DNA from: an uncultured Ruminococcus sp.
GTDB taxonomy: Bacteria; Bacillota; Clostridia; Oscillospirales; Acutalibacteraceae
DNA length: 6,345 nucleotides
Reading direction: 5' to 3'
Assembly (NCBI GenBank): GCA_910585865.1
Contig: CAJUGO010000029.1
Span: forward strand, 1-6,345
Positions 1 to 4,351 of the stretch are shown one piece after another. How positions within the stretch are numbered: the stretch's first letter is position 1; each line of letters begins with the position of its first letter. Made by a program: the position numbers and the translations under genes. The notes under the pieces were generated by a model. It ran no database searches. It was given only the letters and a program-made list of their open reading frames with translations, and was not told the origin of the DNA.

Positions 1-55
1 GAGCGCATGACTGTTAATCATGATGTCACTGGTTCGAGCCCAGTTGGGGGAGCCA
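1..55 (+). tRNA. tRNA-Asn (GTT), 3' part; 5' end outside the window
   Basis: The window opens inside the D-arm (GAGC, 1-4). The anticodon stem CATGA (6-10) pairs with TCATG (18-22) around the loop CTGTTAA (11-17), giving anticodon GTT at 13-15, which decodes asparagine. The T-arm ACTGG/CCAGT encloses TTCGAGC (28-44). The 3' acceptor strand TGGGGGA, discriminator G and encoded CCA end at 55. The 5' acceptor strand and most of the D-arm lie before the window. An integrase gene follows immediately and reads towards this tRNA, so its 3' half is the probable insertion site of the element. Confidence 0.96.
11..55. other. probable attachment site (attL) in the tRNA-Asn 3' half
   Basis: Tyrosine integrases often use the anticodon-to-3'-end part of a tRNA gene as attB, and the element restores the tRNA end. 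Here a tyrosine integrase is the first gene after the tRNA, its 3' end faces the tRNA, and arm-like direct repeats lie between them. The exact core cannot be set because the other element end (attR) is not in the window. The span given is the conserved half usually used. Confidence 0.5.
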
Positions 56-59
56 CGAT

Positions 60-95
60 AAAACCGTGTAAACTCTAGTGTTTATGCGGTTTTTC
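60..95 (+). terminator. intrinsic terminator of the tRNA-Asn transcript
   Basis: AAAACCG (60-66) pairs with CGGTTTT (87-93), followed inward by two G-U wobbles and TAAAC (69-73) with GTTTA (80-84). This gives a 14-bp stem with a 6-nt loop (74-79), and the stem runs into the T-run 90-94. It begins five bases after the tRNA CCA. It may have arrived with the element, since integration into a tRNA 3' end replaces downstream sequence. Confidence 0.8.
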
Positions 96-120
96 TTTGT
101 TTTTCCTGTTTTCAAAATCG

Positions 121-140
121 CACTGCGGAACACTGCGGAA
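121..140. repeat. tandem 10-bp direct repeat, candidate integrase arm site
   Basis: CACTGCGGAA occurs twice back to back (121-130, 131-140). It lies in the short non-coding stretch between the tRNA and the integrase terminator, where tyrosine integrases with an N-terminal arm-binding domain bind paired direct repeats. The integrase here has such an AP2-like domain. Function is inferred from position and form. Confidence 0.5.
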
Positions 141-145
141 AATGG

Positions 146-167
146 CGGTTGCTACACGGTTGCTACA
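146..167. repeat. tandem 11-bp direct repeat, candidate integrase or excisionase arm site
   Basis: CGGTTGCTACA occurs twice without spacer (146-156, 157-167), five bases after the first repeat pair. Two different tandem pairs side by side suggest two protein-binding sites, for example integrase arm-domain sites or one integrase pair and one excisionase pair. Confidence 0.5.
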
Positions 168-175
168 GATTTTTT

Positions 176-209
176 CAAAAAAATAACCTCCCGCCTGAAA
201 ACGGGAGGT
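176..209 (-). terminator. intrinsic terminator of the integrase gene
   Basis: ACCTCCCG (186-193) and CGGGAGGT (202-209) form an 8-bp GC-rich stem with loop 194-201. On the minus strand the stem is followed by TATTTTTTT (177-185). It lies four bases past the integrase stop codon (214-216), and it is the only hairpin in the leftward block that terminates in the direction of its gene. Confidence 0.85.
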
Positions 210-213
210 ATCA

Positions 214-1431
214 TTATGCCATCCTTTTTATTGCGCTGTAAAGTGTGTCAATTTCCTGGATGATATAGTGTTCAACATCGACACTGTAATTGGTATGCCC
301 CATAAGGGCAATTATATCTTCTTGCCTTGCTCCTGCCGCTGACATCCTTGTAGAAAAGGTTCTTCGGCAAGAGTGGGGAGTAAATGAATTATCAAATCCT
401 ATAGCTTGCATTGCAGGACGGAAACAGTATTTTAAATAGTAATCCTTATTCATAGGTTCACCGTTCTCACGGCAAAATATTGTTTTACCACCTTTGTTAA
501 TGCAGTTTTTAACTATATCCTGAACTTTTGGGTGAATTGGGATAATCCTATTCTTACCTGCCGCCGATTTAATACCGCCTTTCAATATTGGTATTTTAGT
601 ATCAGTAACCATATAATCATCAGCTGTTAGCTGTAAAAATTCGGTTACTCTAAAATTAAGATAGCACATAGCATAGATATAATCCATATATGGTACTTTG
701 CCAACATTTTGACGGATTATTTCAAGCTGAATATCTGTAAAACGTGTTGCGTTTACTTCCTCTTTTTCAGGTAACTCAATGAAAGTAGCATAGTTTTTAT
801 TTATTATATCTTCTTTCATTGCAAAAGTGTACATATTAGTTAGCAAACATTTTAAATTATGCAATGCCGAAAAACCAAGCCCATCACACATTTTAGGTTT
901 ATCGGTCACTTTATATGTGCCTTTTCCATTTTTGTCTATGTACTTTAATTTGCCGCTTACGCCCATTTCGTGATGAGGATTTTCAAAATAGTCTGAAATA
1001 GTCTGAAAGTCAGATGTTCGTAAATCTCTAAATTTTCGGCTATACAATGGTTTTAGTTTTATCCATGCGGAGTTATATCCTTGCTTAGAACTTTTGCTTA
1101 ACTTGCCATATGATTTTGTTTTGAGCCATTTATCATGTAATTGCTCAAGTGTGATATTGAAACAGCATACAGGGTTATATTCATATTCCTGCAAAGCATT
1201 GAGTGCCTCTGTACGTGTTCGGTAACTTCCTATGTATACTCTTTTACCTGTTATTGTTGAAGAAGTAGCCCAAGGCTTTGTTTTGTTATCTTTGCGAAAG
1301 TAGACTGATCCCGTTCCGTTTGCTCTCTTCGATGATTTCTTTGATACATCGGTTTGAGATTTGCCACACCATGGGCAAAACAAAAAATCATCCTGAATAA
1401 TTTTGTTACATCTTTTGTTTTTACATTTCAC
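214..1431 (-). CDS. int: tyrosine-family site-specific integrase with N-terminal zinc ribbon
   Basis: Integrase of about 405 residues that would insert and excise the element at tRNA-Asn. Numbering from the GTG at 1431: a zinc ribbon with C3, C8, C19 and C22 (C-x4-C ... CPWC); an AP2-like arm-binding domain at about 37-84 (GTGSVYFRKDN, then a YIGSYRTRTEAL-like strand and helix); a SAM-like core-binding domain at about 92-225; and a catalytic domain with R261 (FRVTE), K288, H353 and R356 (HSCRR), H379 (LMGH) and nucleophile Y389 (VEHYI). All active-site residues are present, so it should be functional. The GTG has AGGG nine bases upstream. The ATG at 1440 has the same AGGG touching it, too close to act, and an ATG at 1524 has little support. 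The gene reads towards the tRNA and ends in its own terminator. Confidence 0.93.
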   Translation of the reverse strand: MKCKNKRCNKIIQDDFLFCPWCGKSQTDVSKKSSKRANGTGSVYFRKDNKTKPWATSSTITGKRVYIGSYRTRTEALNALQEYEYNPVCCFNITLEQLHDKWLKTKSYGKLSKSSKQGYNSAWIKLKPLYSRKFRDLRTSDFQTISDYFENPHHEMGVSGKLKYIDKNGKGTYKVTDKPKMCDGLGFSALHNLKCLLTNMYTFAMKEDIINKNYATFIELPEKEEVNATRFTDIQLEIIRQNVGKVPYMDYIYAMCYLNFRVTEFLQLTADDYMVTDTKIPILKGGIKSAAGKNRIIPIHPKVQDIVKNCINKGGKTIFCRENGEPMNKDYYLKYCFRPAMQAIGFDNSFTPHSCRRTFSTRMSAAGARQEDIIALMGHTNYSVDVEHYIIQEIDTLYSAIKRMA

Positions 1432-1462
1432 TAAAATCATCCCTAAAAAAGGGTGCAAAAAT

Positions 1463-1493
1463 CCCTTGTAAATTATTGAAAAATTTACAAGGG
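1463..1493. promoter_or_regulatory. perfect 12-bp inverted repeat in the int upstream region
   Basis: CCCTTGTAAATT (1463-1474) and AATTTACAAGGG (1482-1493) are exact reverse complements around a 7-base spacer. The site lies 32-62 bp upstream of the int start and covers the -35 of a rightward promoter. It could be a regulator's operator. As RNA on the minus strand it would be a 12-bp hairpin followed by ATTTTT, an attenuator-like element in the int leader. A second small element, CCCT...AGGG (1441-1444/1450-1453), could mask the int Shine-Dalgarno. Confidence 0.6.
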
Positions 1494-1504
1494 TGTGGTA
1501 CAAT
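1476..1504 (+). promoter_or_regulatory. rightward promoter facing away from int, for small RNA 1
   Basis: TTGAAA (1476-1481), 17-base spacer, TACAAT (1499-1504): one mismatch to consensus in each box. No rightward gene follows. The transcript would run about 80 nt into the strong terminator at 1550-1591. The -35 lies inside the 1463-1493 palindrome, so a protein bound there would block it. Confidence 0.5.
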
Positions 1505-1531
1505 ATTATTGCGTTAAACTGCACCGTTGCA
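1503..1531 (-). promoter_or_regulatory. possible int promoter (weak -35)
   Basis: On the minus strand TAATAT (plus 1503-1508) has a 17-base spacer to TGCAAC (plus 1526-1531), a poor -35. The -10 overlaps the -10 of the rightward promoter at 1499-1504, so both could not be occupied at once. int may instead be read through from the upstream leftward genes. Confidence 0.3.
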
Positions 1532-1591
1532 CCCTGCGTGTAATGGTTTCCGCTCTATCCTGCGCCAACAGGGTAGGGCGGTTTTTTATTT
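1511..1591 (+). ncRNA. candidate small RNA 1, about 80 nt, between int and the channel gene
   Basis: It is bounded by the promoter at 1476-1504 and the terminator at 1550-1591. About 40 unpaired bases precede the terminator stem and contain TGCACC twice (1520-1525, 1528-1533). No credible ORF lies inside. It opposes both flanking genes and overlaps the channel stop codon in antisense. Not a family I recognise. The alternative is that the terminator merely blocks antisense transcription and the promoter match is chance. Confidence 0.42.
1550..1591 (+). terminator. strong rightward intrinsic terminator between channel and int
   Basis: A 13-bp stem (1550-1562 with 1569-1581, two G-U pairs) and loop CGCCAA are followed by TTTTTTATTT (1582-1591). 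On the minus strand the same stem has two C-A mismatches and no T-run, so it acts rightward, against the direction of the channel gene whose stop codon is at 1586-1588. Confidence 0.8.
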
Positions 1592-2395
1592 ATCGTCAAT
1601 TTTTTGTCCGCAGTATGGACAATACTTCTTTTTGTCATTTTCTTGATTGTCATCAGATTTTACTAATTCTGAAAATCCCGCTGTTATAATACCTGTAGGC
1701 ACAGCAACCATACCAATACCTAAAAATGCTATAATTGTTGCAAGAATTTTACCTGCCGCAGTAATCGGATAAACATCTCCATAGCCAACGGTTGTAAGAG
1801 TTGCAACAGCCCACCACATAGCTTCGATAGCATTTGAAAACGCATCCGGCTGTGCTGTGCTTTCTATATTGTACATCAAAACAGAAGCAATTATCATAAG
1901 CAGTCCCACAATCATAATTGATGATATTAATTGTGAAGCCTTATTTTTGAACACTTGTCCTATTGTATTCAAAGCATTTGTGTATCTGTTAATTTTGAAT
2001 ATTCGTAATAATCTTACTACTCGCAATGCCCTCAATGCCCGTAGGTCGATTTTGATAAAGAACGGCAAATAAAACGGTAGTATTGCCAATAAATCGATAA
2101 TCGCCATGAAAGATATAATATACTTTAATCTTGCACGCAGTGGTGACAATTCCGGGTGCAGTAGGTCAGCCGTCCATATTCTCAATATATATTCAACTGT
2201 AAAAATAAATACGGACACAATCTCAAATTTATCAAAAACATTTTTCCAAAAGCTCGGTATATCAAAAGTATCTGCAATTGCAGTAATTAATGTCAAAATA
2301 ATCATTACGATTATAAAAACATCAAATATACGGCTTGGCAAGTTCTTGCCTACTTCGATAATCTCAAAAACTTGGGATTTTATCTTCTTATACAT
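1586..2395 (-). CDS. voltage-gated potassium channel, six-helix, with cysteine-pair C-terminal tail
   Basis: Inner-membrane K+ channel of 269 residues, one subunit of a presumed tetramer. Helices: S1 about 21-43, S2 54-73 with acidic E68, S3 91-112 with D101, S4 118-137 with arginines at every third position (R119, R122, R125, R128, R131), S5 155-177, pore helix about 188-200, selectivity filter TTVGYGD at 201-207, S6 215-241. These are the marks of a true voltage-gated K+ channel of the Ion_trans/KvAP type, and length is normal. The short polar tail ends in YCPYCGQKI (C259, C262), half of a zinc ribbon, which could bind metal between subunits or with another protein. Start: ATG with AAAGGG five bases upstream. 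The upstream neighbour is a zinc-ribbon membrane protein, the downstream one int. Such a gene is cargo in a lysogeny module; its role here is unknown. Confidence 0.92.
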   Translation of the reverse strand: MYKKIKSQVFEIIEVGKNLPSRIFDVFIIVMIILTLITAIADTFDIPSFWKNVFDKFEIVSVFIFTVEYILRIWTADLLHPELSPLRARLKYIISFMAIIDLLAILPFYLPFFIKIDLRALRALRVVRLLRIFKINRYTNALNTIGQVFKNKASQLISSIMIVGLLMIIASVLMYNIESTAQPDAFSNAIEAMWWAVATLTTVGYGDVYPITAAGKILATIIAFLGIGMVAVPTGIITAGFSELVKSDDNQENDKKKYCPYCGQKIDDK

Positions 2396-2445
2396 ATTAA
2401 CCCTTTTATTCTTTTTTGTTTATCAAAATACGATTATTAATAATT

Positions 2446-2472
2446 GGGCAGCAATAAAGCTGCCCTTTTTAT
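2446..2472 (+). terminator. hairpin after the 73-residue gene; T-run on the plus strand
   Basis: GGGCAGC (2446-2452) and GCTGCCC (2459-2465) form a 7-bp stem with loop AATAAA, followed on the plus strand by TTTTTATA (2466-2473). On the minus strand what follows is AATTATTAATAA, a weak U-tract, so it could act partly in both directions. It sits just after the stop of the 73-residue gene and before the channel ribosome site. Confidence 0.6.
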
Positions 2473-2690
2473 ACTTTCCAACGATTACCGCAATTCTGAC
2501 ATATTGCTTCAGAATGCGTTTTTGACTTTGTTTTACTGTTTGTAAGTAACGGAATTATTAATATTAACCCTAAAGTACAACAAGCTAATAAAATCCATAA
2601 GCACCAACCTATACAACCTCTATGTTTAGTCTTTACATTGGTTACAGCTTGTACCGTTACATTTTCACTTCCACATTTTGGACATATCAT
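2469..2690 (-). CDS. small zinc-ribbon membrane protein
   Basis: A 73-residue protein with a split zinc ribbon: CPKC at the N-terminus (C3, C6) and CQNC near the C-terminus (C64, C67), separated by one hydrophobic segment at about 26-50 (GWCLWILLACCTLGLILIIP). The two halves could only meet if the segment forms a hairpin in the membrane or if subunits pair. Proteins of this layout, ending in TNSKTKSKT...C-x2-CG-x-RW, are known to me as unannotated zinc-ribbon proteins of Firmicutes and their prophages, with no assigned function. Start: ATG with AAGGAGG seven bases upstream, a very strong site. It precedes the K+ channel by 73 bases on the same strand, so the two may be co-transcribed past the 2446-2472 hairpin. 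Confidence 0.85.
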   Translation of the reverse strand: MICPKCGSENVTVQAVTNVKTKHRGCIGWCLWILLACCTLGLILIIPLLTNSKTKSKTHSEAICQNCGNRWKV

Positions 2691-2718
2691 AAAAAATCCT
2701 CCTTATTTACGGCATATG

Positions 2719-2747
2719 TTGACAATCTTCGCCGTATAATGTAAAAT
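2719..2747 (+). promoter_or_regulatory. near-consensus rightward promoter for small RNA 2
   Basis: TTGACA (2719-2724), exactly 17 bases, TAAAAT (2742-2747). A TATAAT also lies in the spacer (2735-2740), but too close to that -35 to be used with it. No rightward gene follows. The promoter fires into the gap between two leftward genes. Confidence 0.6.
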
Positions 2748-2753
2748 GATATC

Positions 2754-2856
2754 AGGGAAGTGATATTTCTTCTCATTCCACTCTTTTGCCGTCCGTTATT
2801 CGCAGTAACGGGCGGTATTTCCATGTACAGCGGAGTTTACAGCTCCGCCTTTTTAC
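2754..2856 (+). ncRNA. candidate small RNA 2, about 100 nt, or remnant of a type I toxin-antitoxin locus
   Basis: It starts just after the promoter at 2719-2747. It holds a ribosome-site-like AGGGAAGTGATA (2753-2764) with no ORF after it, a 10-bp hairpin CCGTCCGTTA/TAACGGGCGG (2789-2798/2806-2815) followed by TATTT, then a second hairpin GCGGAG/CTCCGC (2830-2835/2843-2848) followed by TTTTT. The second hairpin overlaps the last codons of immA in antisense. A strong ribosome site with no reading frame, followed by a bulky hairpin, recalls holin-like type I toxin loci of Firmicutes after loss of the toxin. That is inference from layout. It may equally be an intact non-coding RNA. Confidence 0.45.
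2830..2854 (+). terminator. rightward intrinsic terminator overlapping the 3' end of immA
   Basis: GCGGAG (2830-2835) pairs with CTCCGC (2843-2848), loop TTTACAG, followed by CTTTTT (2849-2854) on the plus strand. The minus strand has no T-run after the stem. The right arm encodes the last residues of the leftward ImmA (stop 2837-2839). Confidence 0.6.
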
Positions 2857-3409
2857 TTTTTATAAAATCATCAAATTGATTTATTACTTGTCGTTCCAAT
2901 GGATGCAGATACCATGCGTTTCTCATCTCTAATTCTCGCATACGCTTTTCTCTATATTCTGCCGCTTCTTTAGATATATTACATAACTTCGCAATGTCAA
3001 CGGCGTTGACTGCTTGTAATTCGTGTAGTACACATGCAGGTGAAAGTAAGTCACGTGCAAAAACGTTAGCGGCACTTTCATTGTTATCTCGAATAGCAAA
3101 GGTTCTATAAGCAGGAGTGTTAATTAATAAGTGTCCTAAGAATATATGACCTAGTTCATGTGCAATTGTAAATCGGCAGCGGCGAGAATTTTCATTGTCA
3201 TTGTAAACAATATTGTAGCACTTGTTTTCTACAACAGTCATTCCGCTTTCGCCGTCTTTTAACAACTTAAAATCACTATTTCTATACAAATTAATATCAT
3301 TAGACATATTGATTATTTCAGTTATAATGACAGGTAACTTGCAAATTTTATAATCAATAGTGCACTGCCAAGCAGCATTACGAGCATTTTTATACTTACC
3401 GTAATTCAT
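2837..3409 (-). CDS. immA: ImmA/IrrE-type metallopeptidase (M78 family), anti-repressor
   Basis: A 190-residue zinc peptidase. The HELGH motif at 84-88 (H84, H88 as metal ligands, E85 catalytic) and the downstream glutamate motif ESAANVFARDLL at 111-122 (E111 the likely third ligand) are those of the M78 family. In ICEBs1 and related phages such a protein cleaves the partner repressor on DNA damage or other induction. Here the CI/ImmR-like repressor is directly upstream on the same strand, 46 bases away, so that repressor is the expected substrate. The helical C-terminal part (from about 137) probably recognises it. Start: ATG preceded by GAGGTGAT, which is locked in a 15-bp stem (3413-3449). 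No key residue is missing. Confidence 0.93.
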   Translation of the reverse strand: MNYGKYKNARNAAWQCTIDYKICKLPVIITEIINMSNDINLYRNSDFKLLKDGESGMTVVENKCYNIVYNDNENSRRCRFTIAHELGHIFLGHLLINTPAYRTFAIRDNNESAANVFARDLLSPACVLHELQAVNAVDIAKLCNISKEAAEYREKRMRELEMRNAWYLHPLERQVINQFDDFIKSKKAEL

Positions 3410-3412
3410 TCT

Positions 3413-3449
3413 ATCACCTCATAGGATTTATTTTATCCTATGGGGTGAT
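3413..3449 (-). promoter_or_regulatory. hairpin sequestering the immA ribosome-binding site
   Basis: On the minus-strand RNA ATCACCCCATAGGAT pairs with ATCCTATGAGGTGAT (14 of 15 pairs, one C-A mismatch), loop of 7. The immA Shine-Dalgarno GAGGTGAT lies wholly in the second arm. The repressor stop codon (3456-3458) is only seven bases before the stem, so ribosomes ending the repressor gene would open it: a translational-coupling device. On the plus strand the same stem is followed by TTTTTATTT (3449-3457) and could also terminate antisense transcripts. Confidence 0.65.
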
Positions 3450-3455
3450 TTTTAT

Positions 3456-3899
3456 TTAAATGTCATCTTCATTAGTTACCGGAGTAACGCTATCAAATAA
3501 ATCTAATTTGTCTTTTGGTATTTCTATGTAACTAATGGGTCTGTTATCCTTGCTTCGGGCTGCCATTAATACTGTTTCGTATTCGGGTTCAATTTCAAGT
3601 ATCTTGTCGACAGCAGGCTGCATCTCAGGTTTGTTGCGGTATGCGGTAATTACTTTATTTTCGTGATTGGTTAAATCTTTTACATTTGTTTTTGGTTTTA
3701 TCTCACCATCAATCAAAGCGTAAATATCAATAGATAAAACATTACATATTCTAGTGATATTTTGAATTGAAGTTCCCCATATCCCTCTGCTGAAAATCCC
3801 TTTGACGGTCGTATATGGTATATCTGCTACTTTTGCAAACTGCATTATACTTTTGTAATTATTCAAAATATATTCTTGTAATTTTTGCTCTATCGTCAT
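3456..3899 (-). CDS. CI/ImmR-like HTH transcriptional repressor
   Basis: A 147-residue protein with an N-terminal XRE-type helix-turn-helix (about 6-63; turn and recognition helix around IPYTTVKGIFSRG, 27-39), a middle helix of the NHENKVITAYRNKPEMQP type seen in Clostridia prophage repressors (78-95, probably for oligomerisation), and an acidic tail ending VTNEDDI. It lacks a LexA/S24 self-cleavage domain, which fits removal by the ImmA peptidase encoded next. It is expected to bind the 16-bp palindromes in 3929-4049, repressing the rightward promoter and controlling its own. Start: ATG with GAGG eight bases upstream; a strong promoter (3923-3951) lies immediately upstream. Likely the master repressor of the element. 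Confidence 0.9.
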   Translation of the reverse strand: MTIEQKLQEYILNNYKSIMQFAKVADIPYTTVKGIFSRGIWGTSIQNITRICNVLSIDIYALIDGEIKPKTNVKDLTNHENKVITAYRNKPEMQPAVDKILEIEPEYETVLMAARSKDNRPISYIEIPKDKLDLFDSVTPVTNEDDI

Positions 3900-3922
3900 T
3901 GCATTCGCCTCATTTCACTTTT

Positions 3923-3951
3923 AGTATATTACAAAATTCTGTAGATGTCAA
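3923..3951 (-). promoter_or_regulatory. leftward promoter of the repressor-immA operon
   Basis: On the minus strand TTGACA (plus 3946-3951), 17 bases, TATACT (plus 3923-3928). Start expected near 3916, giving a leader of about 17 bases. Its spacer is filled by an operator-like palindrome (3929-3944), so it is probably autoregulated. Confidence 0.85.
3929..3944. promoter_or_regulatory. operator-like palindrome OL (in the leftward promoter)
   Basis: TTACA-N6-TGTAG, four of five half-site positions symmetric, same 5-6-5 geometry as the other copies. It fills the -10/-35 spacer of the repressor promoter. Confidence 0.5.
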
Positions 3952-3959
3952 CATGAATT

Positions 3960-3975
3960 TTACCGTATTTAGTAA
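3960..3975. promoter_or_regulatory. operator-like palindrome OM (between the two promoters)
   Basis: TTACC-N6-AGTAA, four of five positions symmetric. Its centre is 31 bp from OL and 42 bp from OR1, about 3 and 4 helical turns. It overlaps no promoter box. Confidence 0.42.
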
Positions 3976-3993
3976 ATAATTTTTAAAAAACTA

Positions 3994-4022
3994 TTGACAA
4001 TCTACCAAAAAAGGTATATCAT
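3994..4022 (+). promoter_or_regulatory. rightward promoter of the cro-like operon
   Basis: TTGACA (3994-3999), 17 bases, TATCAT (4017-4022). Start expected near 4029, giving a leader of about 48 bases that contains operator OR2. The spacer contains operator OR1. It is the only strong rightward promoter ahead of the early genes. Confidence 0.85.
4002..4017. promoter_or_regulatory. operator OR1 (in the rightward promoter)
   Basis: CTACC-AAAAAA-GGTAT, matching the perfect copy OR2 at nine of ten half-site positions. It lies between the -35 and -10, touching the first base of the -10, so occupancy should block polymerase. Confidence 0.7.
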
Positions 4023-4033
4023 AACAGCGTAAC

Positions 4034-4049
4034 CTACCGAATAAGGTAG
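4034..4049. promoter_or_regulatory. operator OR2 (in the leader of the cro-like gene)
   Basis: CTACC-GAATAA-GGTAG is a perfect 5-6-5 palindrome, 32 bp centre to centre from OR1 (about 3 turns), placed about +5 to +20 of the transcript. It is the best copy of the motif and probably the highest-affinity site for the repressor or the Cro-like protein. Confidence 0.72.
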
Positions 4050-4076
4050 ATAATTTAACGAAAGTAGGTGTCAACA

Positions 4077-4322
4077 ATGTTATATCCAAATTTAGAAAAA
4101 GCAATGAAAAAGGAAGATGTAACAAAAACTGATTTAGCAAATCTTTTAAATCTACATTTTAACACGGTAACTTCTAAATTAGAAGGAGAAACAACATCCA
4201 AAAAAACAACATATCAAATTGGTTTTACACTAATTGAAGCCGTTATGATAAGAAATATATTTTTTAAAGAATATGATCTGAGTTGGTTATTTGATTTTCG
4301 CGAAAACATAAAATCCGCCTAA
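4077..4322 (+). CDS. Cro-like HTH regulator
   Basis: An 81-residue DNA-binding protein, first gene of the rightward operon. An XRE-type helix-turn-helix occupies about 16-38 (TKTDLANLLNLHFNTVTSKLEGE), followed by the FTLIEAVMIRNIFF...LSWLF helix pair (50-72) usual in small phage Cro-like proteins. It has no dimerisation or cleavage domain beyond that. Divergent placement opposite the repressor, across shared operators, points to a Cro role: damping repressor synthesis and committing to excision or replication. Start: the ATG at 4077 has AGGTG six bases upstream. An in-frame GTG at 4068 lies inside that ribosome site and is rejected. Confidence 0.85.
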   Translation: MLYPNLEKAMKKEDVTKTDLANLLNLHFNTVTSKLEGETTSKKTTYQIGFTLIEAVMIRNIFFKEYDLSWLFDFRENIKSA

Positions 4323-4351
4323 GCAGCGGCAAACGAAAGTGAGATAAAATT

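Noticed and set aside
986..1005. Exact 10-bp tandem repeat AAATAGTCTG x2
   Set aside because: Inside the integrase core-binding domain in frame with normal protein sequence (QTISDYF). Probably coincidence of codons, not a binding site.
2009..2042. Short repeated bases around CAATGCC
   Set aside because: They encode the arginine-every-third-residue S4 helix; the protein constraint explains the repeat.
2106..2525. 139-codon open frame on the plus strand
   Set aside because: It lies opposite the K+ channel N-terminal half and the end of the zinc-ribbon gene, has low-complexity I/N-rich composition and no ribosome site. It is a shadow of the coding strand.
2687..2776. 29-codon minus-strand frame ending in ATGA overlap with the zinc-ribbon gene
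   Set aside because: Its sequence overlaps the promoter and 5' part of small RNA 2 on the other strand, its ribosome site is poor, and its protein (MRRNITSLISFYIIRRR...) shows no motif. Coupling by ATGA alone is not enough.
3994..4076. Riboswitch or long structured leader before the cro-like gene
   Set aside because: The leader is under 50 bases, and its only symmetry is the operator palindrome OR2, too short for an RNA switch.
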